A stretch of 64,000 nucleotides of DNA from a virus: the IMG/VR virus record IMGVR_UViG_3300031463_000001, positions 60,899 through 124,898 of that record. One strand, 5' to 3'. Shown in pieces: positions 58,186-64,000 of the stretch. The stretch's first letter is position 1, and each line of letters starts with the position of its first letter. The notes under the pieces are model-generated. The model did not search any database. It was not told where the DNA came from and saw only the letters and a list, made by a program, of their open reading frames with translations. The position numbers and the translations under genes are program-made.

Positions 58186-58395
58186 ATGATAGGAAATGTT
58201 TATAAGAAGTTAGAAAACTTAAAGTGTTATAATTGTAGAACAGACTTGACTCCAGAAACTATAAAGAAAATTAGTTTGTCTGAAGGGAGGGCAACTTTAT
58301 TTTGTCCTAATTGTAATTGTTTTTTAGGTTTGTTAGATGCAACTAATAATTCTCAACTAAAACCTAAAAATAAGTCAAATAAGTTGAAAAAATAA
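58186..58395 (+). CDS. Zinc-ribbon protein
   Basis: A 69-residue protein with 'LKCYNCRTDLTPE' and 'TLFCPNCNCFLGLL', a CxxC...CxxC ribbon, and a basic C-terminal tail. Strong AAAGGAGGAG site. Such small ribbons often bind nucleic acid or polymerase; no direct evidence here. Confidence 0.6.
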   Translation: MIGNVYKKLENLKCYNCRTDLTPETIKKISLSEGRATLFCPNCNCFLGLLDATNNSQLKPKNKSNKLKK

Positions 58396-61224
58396 ATGAT
58401 TTTTTTAAAGCGTGGTATTTATTTTAAATTAAAGGATTTTCCTTTTTTGGTTAAGGATATTGATTATAATTTTAGTGTACCTGATATAAGTTTTGTTAAA
58501 AAACTTTCTTTTATATTGAGGAAACATTTTAATTTACCAATAATACATTCAAATATAGAAGATTTTTTTATCAATACTAATAACATAGGAGAAAGTGAAT
58601 TTTTAATTTCGTTTCCAAATTTAGTTTTAATGAAAAAAAGTGATTTTTCTCCTACTTTAGCTATTTCTCCAGTTTATGATTTAGAGATAACCATGCCTAT
58701 TGATGTAATGTATTCTGATGAAAAAAATGATACTGAAAAAAGTTATACTATTCCAGATTTTGTAGAACATCGAGATTTTGATTTAGAGGGGATGTCTGAA
58801 TTAAGCTTATTATATGAAATTTATACGAAAAATAACTCAACTGATTTTGTTTTAAAAATTTTAAGGGATGAGGATGATTTTGTATACTTTAGTTTGAATA
58901 AAGATAATGAAAAAATAAGTCTGAAAAAAATAGATTTAGAAAATGAGGATAAATTACATTTAATAGATAAAGGTTGGATGAAATTTGTAAATAAAGGATT
59001 TATTAGATTTTTTGGTCATTTTTTGAATGGAAAATTTACAATAGATAAGAAAAATGAGATTTTTGTTTTAGATAAAGTAGCTCGACAACCTAACACTACT
59101 TGGGAAATTAATGAACCTTATGCACCTTTGGAGTGGGCATTTCCTGCAAATGTATCAAGTGATAAGAGTTTATATTTACAGGTGTGGCCTTATCAATGGG
59201 CTAAATATCCAGGAGAAAATATACTTTCAACATTATTAGAGTTAATGAGAACTTTAGGAGATAAAAGTTTAGAAGAAAAAGTACCTGATAAGAAAAAAGT
59301 AAAAAAAATAGATGATGTTGAAGATTTTTTAAAAGAAATGAATAAAGAAGGAAGTATTTGTTGGTATACATGGAAAAATGGTTATAGTGATAAAACTACA
59401 TTTAAAAATTTTTTAAAAGGTTGGTTAATAAAAAAAGCAGATGAAAAAGATTTAACGAGATTAACCGATAAAGATAAAGTTAAATTTTATAATGAAGTTA
59501 AAATGGTAAGGGATGAACTTCAGAAAAAATTTGATGGAACCGAATTAAAATCAGAATTATTTAAACGTCTAAAAATTACATTTCCTGATTTAAAAGATGA
59601 AACTATTTTTAGGGCAATTGATAAAATAATGAAAGAAGCTAATGTTTATGAAGATAAAGAACAGCCAGTAATATTAGGAGATGATTATGGAACGGAGTTA
59701 TTTCCTCATCATGATTTTCCAGAAAATACTAATGATGTTAAGATAGATATACCTTTTCATTTAGATGAGCTTGATAGGAGTTATATTTTTGATTTACCTA
59801 CTGCAGGAGCTTATTTGATTGCTCTTCCTAATGGAGATCAATTTATAGTGGATGAAAAAGATTTAGAATTATTTAAAAAGAAAAGTTTAAAGAAAAAATT
59901 AAGTAAACAAGTGATAGAAGCAATTAAAAAAATAGGTGAAGAGAAAAAAGAAGAAAAACCTGTAATACCTTCGATAACTCAAAGAGTTAGAAAGCTTTTA
60001 GATCCTTTGAGAGAGAAAGTATGGAAGGCTAAGGGTGAAAGGATATCTGCGACAACATTTGATGAAGAGGAAATAGAAAAAAATTTAGGACTTGTAATAG
60101 ATACGGGTGATCCTCTTTATGTTAATGCAATATTGGTTTCTGTAAAGGGTGAAAAAGTTGAAAAGAATTCAGAAGGTAAACCTTATTGGATTATACCTTT
60201 AGAGATTGGGATAGCTTTTGAAAAAAATATTCAACAGTATACAGGGGAAGTTTGGGTGTCTTTTTCAAAATTGAAAGATGAAGAAGATTTTTCATTTAAT
60301 TTTAATATTGATGAAGTTGAAGTTTTTGTTATGTTGAAAGGATGGAGGGGATTAGGAAAAATATTGGAAGCATTATATAATCAATTAAGAGAAATTAAAA
60401 GAATATATCCTAAAACTAATCTTCCAGATTTTAAAATGACATTTAGATTTAATATATTAGGAAAAGAAAGTGAGGAAACAGTAGATCGTATTAGGTCTGA
60501 AATAGAAAAGGACGCTAGAGATCTTTTTGAAGAAACGTTAAAATATGTTTTAAAAAGTGAAAAAAATAAATTAGAGGAGTTTGAAAAAATTTTAGAGGGA
60601 ATAAAAAGATTAAAGAAGGAAGTAAATATTCGAATAGAAGTAACGGAAAAAGAAAAATCAGATTTTTTAATATCTTTTTTGGTAAATGTTACTTTACCTC
60701 AAAAAACTTTTGAAATACCTTTAAATTTTTCTTTAAAGCCAGTATCTTCTTCCTCTTTAATTGAGATAGATGGGATAAAAGTTGGGGTTGAAATAGGAAA
60801 TACAAAAGAGTTTGGTGACTTTTTGGAAGGAGTTATTAAAGAGAAACTTGAAATATATAAAACTTATGGAGTTTTGACTAAAATAAATGTGAATATTTAT
60901 GCTCCATCAGAAACAACAACTATTGAATTAACATCGGGTGATCCTTTAAAAGAAATATTTAATAAGATTATTGAGTTAGTAAAAAAAGATTTAATAAAAA
61001 CGTGGGGAGAAACACTTAAAGGAAAACAAGAAATGCAAAAAATGGTGGCAGAGGGTAAAAAAATTACACCTAAGGAATGGGTAAAAGAACAATTAGGTGA
61101 GGATAAATTTACAGAATTAGAAAAAGAAATAGGTTCAAAAGGATATTATGTTGATGAAGTAACAAATTTAATGATTCAAGAGTATCCACTTGATGAAAAA
61201 TTTTACTTGGTCACAAAAAGGTAG
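58396..61224 (+). CDS. Very large unrecognised protein, 942 aa
   Basis: The largest protein in the window. The N-terminal part is mixed alpha/beta ('YAPLEWAFPANVSSDKSLYL' around residue 240), the middle is Lys/Glu-rich and helical, and the C-terminal half has 'NIQQYTGEVWVSFSKLKDEE' and repeated beta-type stretches. No catalytic motif was noted. Its place ahead of terminase suggests a virion or packaging-associated protein (inference). No clear Shine-Dalgarno site; it starts right after the zinc-ribbon stop. Confidence 0.5.
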   Translation: MIFLKRGIYFKLKDFPFLVKDIDYNFSVPDISFVKKLSFILRKHFNLPIIHSNIEDFFINTNNIGESEFLISFPNLVLMKKSDFSPTLAISPVYDLEITMPIDVMYSDEKNDTEKSYTIPDFVEHRDFDLEGMSELSLLYEIYTKNNSTDFVLKILRDEDDFVYFSLNKDNEKISLKKIDLENEDKLHLIDKGWMKFVNKGFIRFFGHFLNGKFTIDKKNEIFVLDKVARQPNTTWEINEPYAPLEWAFPANVSSDKSLYLQVWPYQWAKYPGENILSTLLELMRTLGDKSLEEKVPDKKKVKKIDDVEDFLKEMNKEGSICWYTWKNGYSDKTTFKNFLKGWLIKKADEKDLTRLTDKDKVKFYNEVKMVRDELQKKFDGTELKSELFKRLKITFPDLKDETIFRAIDKIMKEANVYEDKEQPVILGDDYGTELFPHHDFPENTNDVKIDIPFHLDELDRSYIFDLPTAGAYLIALPNGDQFIVDEKDLELFKKKSLKKKLSKQVIEAIKKIGEEKKEEKPVIPSITQRVRKLLDPLREKVWKAKGERISATTFDEEEIEKNLGLVIDTGDPLYVNAILVSVKGEKVEKNSEGKPYWIIPLEIGIAFEKNIQQYTGEVWVSFSKLKDEEDFSFNFNIDEVEVFVMLKGWRGLGKILEALYNQLREIKRIYPKTNLPDFKMTFRFNILGKESEETVDRIRSEIEKDARDLFEETLKYVLKSEKNKLEEFEKILEGIKRLKKEVNIRIEVTEKEKSDFLISFLVNVTLPQKTFEIPLNFSLKPVSSSSLIEIDGIKVGVEIGNTKEFGDFLEGVIKEKLEIYKTYGVLTKINVNIYAPSETTTIELTSGDPLKEIFNKIIELVKKDLIKTWGETLKGKQEMQKMVAEGKKITPKEWVKEQLGEDKFTELEKEIGSKGYYVDEVTNLMIQEYPLDEKFYLVTKR

Positions 61225-61234
61225 GAGGAATATT

Positions 61235-62314
61235 ATGAATATAAATCCAATTAGGTTTCTTAAAGAAAAACTAGTTTTTCAAGAAAAGGAGAAAGAAAAT
61301 ATTGAGTTATCTCAAGTTTCAAGAATTATTTATAATAAGATACTTCCTAATTTTCCTTCTTTTAAGCTGGTAGATTTAGTTAAAAAAAGTGAAACTGAAT
61401 TTGAAGGAGTAGGAAGGTTTTTATTTAAAAGAGCTTCACATCTAGTAAAATTTGCAGTTAAAAAAGAAGATAATGAAGTAAAAATTGATGTAGATAAAAT
61501 AAAAGAAACTTTAGATAATGTATCTGAATCTTACCCAAATGAGTTTAGTTTAAGTAATTATTTGAAAGAAAATGAAAATTCTTTAGAGGAAATATTAAAA
61601 GAAGTAGCTACTTCTAAAGAATATTTAATAAAACCTGATGATGAATTTAAAGGTATTCCTAGGATTATAAAATTCTTTTTTGAGGAAACTTTAACTAAAA
61701 AAGGAAATATAGAAAAGGATGATTTAAAGAAATTAATTAATGATATATTTATTAATGAAAATTATTTAGTTGATCCAGGAGAAATAAAAGAAGTTATTGC
61801 TAAATCTAAAAAGACACCTAAAAATAAAAAAATTGATATGTTTAAGAGAGAATTGCCTTATGATTTAACTACTGATGAGGGAGAAGTTAAAAAAGTTAAA
61901 GCAGTAGTTTATTCTAAAAAAGAACAACCTGAATCAGAAGATGATATTTCTTTAGTTTTTGAGGGAGAGAGTTTAAATAAAGATGATTTAGATTTCTATA
62001 ATGAGTATTATGCATTTGATTCCCGAATAAAGGGGGATGTATTGAATAAAGTTAAGAAAGTTGCATCAGGAACAATTTCAGTACCTTGGGGATATTTATC
62101 TCCTGTAATTAGGTTAAATAAAGATTTTTTGCCTCCAGATTTGGAAGAAGGAGATGTGATTGAAGTAGATGGATTTAATTTAAAATTGATAAATAAAAAA
62201 GAGAACTTATTATCTACTAAACCTCAAGATGAAGGTAGTTATTGGGTTTTTGAAGTAGTAAGTTCAGTAAGTGAAGATAAAGTAAAAGATAAGAAACAAA
62301 TAAATAATTTGTGA
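61235..62314 (+). CDS. Hypothetical protein
   Basis: About 359 residues from ATG 61235 with AGGAGGAATATT upstream (a longer frame from 61190 overlaps the previous gene and lacks a site). Helical N-terminal half; 'SGTISVPWGYLSPVIRLNKD' and 'GDVIEVDGFNLKLINKKENL' near the C-terminus look like a small barrel. No family recognised. Confidence 0.55.
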   Translation: MNINPIRFLKEKLVFQEKEKENIELSQVSRIIYNKILPNFPSFKLVDLVKKSETEFEGVGRFLFKRASHLVKFAVKKEDNEVKIDVDKIKETLDNVSESYPNEFSLSNYLKENENSLEEILKEVATSKEYLIKPDDEFKGIPRIIKFFFEETLTKKGNIEKDDLKKLINDIFINENYLVDPGEIKEVIAKSKKTPKNKKIDMFKRELPYDLTTDEGEVKKVKAVVYSKKEQPESEDDISLVFEGESLNKDDLDFYNEYYAFDSRIKGDVLNKVKKVASGTISVPWGYLSPVIRLNKDFLPPDLEEGDVIEVDGFNLKLINKKENLLSTKPQDEGSYWVFEVVSSVSEDKVKDKKQINNL

Positions 62315-62322
62315 GGAGGTAG

Positions 62323-62859
62323 ATGATGGAAAAAATTGAATTAAATGAAAAATTTTTAATAATGAAAAATAATGATGTATTTAATGTAGAACTTTTGTTA
62401 AAATATTTTGGAGATTTTTTTAGAGTAATGTTGATAGACTCTACTACAGAAGAGATATTAATTTCTAAAATATTTGAAGATAAAGAAGAAGCTTTATCTT
62501 TTTTTTATGAGATTCAAGCTAAATTAAAAGAAATTAAGGATTATATTTTAGATAATAAAGAGGATAAAGCAGGAGCACTTTCTAAAAAATTAATGGATTT
62601 TTCAAAGAGTTTGGAAGATGAAATTATTTCTCCTCATGAACTTAGTTTGGAAGATGAAGAAGAAAAAGATTTAAAAGAGAATGCATCTTTTTTAGGTTCG
62701 TTAAGTAAAAAAGGTTATTTTTTTGATATGTATAAAAAAGATAAAAATGTGATAGGTATACTTTTTAAAGGAAAAAATGTTGTTGAATTGAAAAAAATAA
62801 ATTCTATTAAGTTTAATGATATTGAAGATGCTCAAATCTTTTTTGAAAATTTAAAATGA
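62323..62859 (+). CDS. Hypothetical protein upstream of terminase
   Basis: A 178-residue acidic protein ('ELSLEDEEEKDLKENASFLG') with GAGGAGG upstream and an ATGA overlap with terL. The position suits a small terminase subunit or packaging factor, but no HTH or known motif is visible, so this stays open. Confidence 0.5.
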   Translation: MMEKIELNEKFLIMKNNDVFNVELLLKYFGDFFRVMLIDSTTEEILISKIFEDKEEALSFFYEIQAKLKEIKDYILDNKEDKAGALSKKLMDFSKSLEDEIISPHELSLEDEEEKDLKENASFLGSLSKKGYFFDMYKKDKNVIGILFKGKNVVELKKINSIKFNDIEDAQIFFENLK

Positions 62860-64000
62860 TTAATTATGAACTTTTAAGAGGATCATTTTATAAAGGACTA
62901 GATTTTCATTTAGATTATCTTTCTGATAATATAAAGTTAATAGAACACTATTTTAAAATAAAGTTGTATCCAAATCAACTTGAAATTATTCAAAGTATTC
63001 TTGACCCTAAAATAAAGTATATTTTGGTAATGCAAGCTCGAGGAGGAGGAAAAAGTTTTTCAGTTAGTTTAGGACTTTTGATTTTAAGTATATTTCATCC
63101 TAATTTAAGTATAGGAATTTTTGCACCCAAAGAAGATCAAGCTATTAGATTATTGAATATTATAAGGTCTTTTTTAGAAAATTCAAATTGTTTTTTTAGA
63201 AGTTTAATTGAAACTCGGAATATGTCGAGTACTAAATTACAATTAAAAAATGGATCTTATTTTTTGGCTATGTCAGCTCATGAACAGACTTTGCAAGAAG
63301 GATGGCATTTTTCAGTAATGTGTATAGATGAAGCAATGAGAGTTTCTGATGTTTCTATGACTACTCGATTATTACCTATGTTAGGAGCTGAAGAGAGAGT
63401 AAAATTAATAAAAGTAGGAATTCCTTTATTTAAGAATCATTTTTATAAAAGTGCTCAATCCTCTCAATATAAGAAATTAATCAGAAAATGGAATGAATGT
63501 GATAGATTACTAGAGAGTGGTTATGTAATGTATAAAGATGAAAAAGTTTCAAAATATGTATTAGATCGAATGCCTTTATCCTTTAAAATGAAATTTTTTC
63601 CAGATAAAAAAGAATTTCATTATGAAGGGGATATGAGTGAATTTGATTTTAAAATTCAATATAATATGGAATGGGCTGAAGATGTTTCGTTAGTTTTAAC
63701 AGGAGATGATTCGGAAAAACTTGTTGGAGATTTTTTACCTTTAGAAATGGGTAAGTCGGAACTTTACTTTTTTGGTTTAGATCCCGCTAGTGGAACTTTA
63801 GGACGAAAAGATAAAGAATTAGATTTTACTGCATTATGTATATGGAGATTGAATGGAGAAAGGTTTGAGAAAGTTTTTGCTAAAGAGTGGCAAGGAGATA
63901 TTTTACAACAAATAGAGGAAGTTAAAGATATTCTTACCAATAAATTTAAATGCAAGATGGGTTGTGTTGATTTTAGTAATGTAGGATCTGTTTTTGTAGA
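62856..64000 (+). CDS. terL: Terminase large subunit, truncated by window edge
   Basis: ATG 62856, 381 codons to the edge without a stop. Walker A 'LVMQARGGGKSFSV' at about residue 60-67, Walker B 'VMCIDEAMRVSD', then the nuclease start 'FFGLDPASGTLGRKDKELDF' whose Asp is a likely metal ligand. It packages DNA into proheads. ATGA overlap with the upstream gene. The C-terminal nuclease residues lie beyond the window. Confidence 0.92.
   Translation, partial: MINYELLRGSFYKGLDFHLDYLSDNIKLIEHYFKIKLYPNQLEIIQSILDPKIKYILVMQARGGGKSFSVSLGLLILSIFHPNLSIGIFAPKEDQAIRLLNIIRSFLENSNCFFRSLIETRNMSSTKLQLKNGSYFLAMSAHEQTLQEGWHFSVMCIDEAMRVSDVSMTTRLLPMLGAEERVKLIKVGIPLFKNHFYKSAQSSQYKKLIRKWNECDRLLESGYVMYKDEKVSKYVLDRMPLSFKMKFFPDKKEFHYEGDMSEFDFKIQYNMEWAEDVSLVLTGDDSEKLVGDFLPLEMGKSELYFFGLDPASGTLGRKDKELDFTALCIWRLNGERFEKVFAKEWQGDILQQIEEVKDILTNKFKCKMGCVDFSNVGSVFV

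Noticed and set aside
1-64000. Alternative genetic code (stop-codon reassignment) as in some large phages
   Set aside because: TAA, TAG and TGA all end well-defined genes at sensible places (e.g. TAG for tnpB, TGA in ATGA overlaps) and none interrupts conserved proteins.
1-64000. tRNA genes or rRNA
   Set aside because: No cloverleaf-like stretch with a GTTCGAAT-type arm was found by eye; short tRNAs could still be missed without a scan.

Overview
This window looks like part of a large, AT-rich lytic-type tailed bacteriophage genome. Genes are packed with ATGA or short overlaps, most starts carry strong AGGAGG-type Shine-Dalgarno sites (bacterial host), and no tRNA, rRNA or CRISPR array is visible. 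Phage hallmarks are a terminase large subunit running off the right edge, a DnaB-like helicase, a family A DNA polymerase with a UDG-like N-terminus, RecA with an intein, SbcC/SbcD-like recombination nuclease genes, dUTPase and a class II ribonucleotide reductase. TAA, TAG and TGA all act as stops, so the standard bacterial code fits. The host cannot be named from sequence alone.

Layout. 1-18.8 kb is read leftwards: small accessory genes, a deoxyribonucleotidase-like HAD, a lone TnpB, the Gat-QueC fusion, a long tandem array of helical-repeat paralogues (5.8-11.0 kb), a 0.76 kb non-coding block, more small genes and repeat paralogues, and a MoxR ATPase/VWA metallopeptidase-like pair of visibly higher GC. 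A regulatory-looking divergent region lies at 18.8-19.3 kb. 19.3-26.6 kb switches strand several times and holds small accessory genes and more paralogues, one fused to a domain that resembles the RNA polymerase alpha C-terminal domain. From 26.7 kb to the end all genes read rightwards: a UvsW-like helicase, a second paralogue array (29.5-32.9 kb), then replication, recombination, nucleotide metabolism and base modification (33-52 kb), a NusG-like and a sigma-region-4-like gene (52.1-53.1 kb), a run of unrecognised, probably late proteins (53-62.9 kb) and terminase.

How the genes work together. FolE2, QueD, QueE, Gat-QueC and a DpdA-like transglycosylase make up a full route from GTP to a 7-deazaguanine base and its insertion into DNA, so the phage probably carries modified guanines that resist restriction. 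NrdJ, dUTPase, the HAD nucleotidase and a DUF1599/MazG-like protein shape the dNTP pool. Helicase, a primase apparently split into zinc-finger and TOPRIM genes, PolA, an SSB-like protein, RecA, a split SbcC with SbcD, a RecU/Hjc-like resolvase and a Cas4-like nuclease form the replication-recombination set. NusG-like, sigma4-like and alphaCTD-like proteins suggest takeover of host RNA polymerase.

The most unusual feature is the paralogue family: about two dozen intact, fused, frameshifted or remnant copies in two oppositely oriented arrays. Each unit has an N-terminal module (M-N-I-x-D-L-L-K-D-P), one to five ~26-residue repeats (YAxxVLKxxFPKGExxI) and a C-terminal cap (FLKxINKLDEFLKDHPEV). 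The codons for the final P-E-V contain GAGGT, placed as a Shine-Dalgarno site for the next copy, so each cassette brings the translation signal for its neighbour. Its function is unknown.
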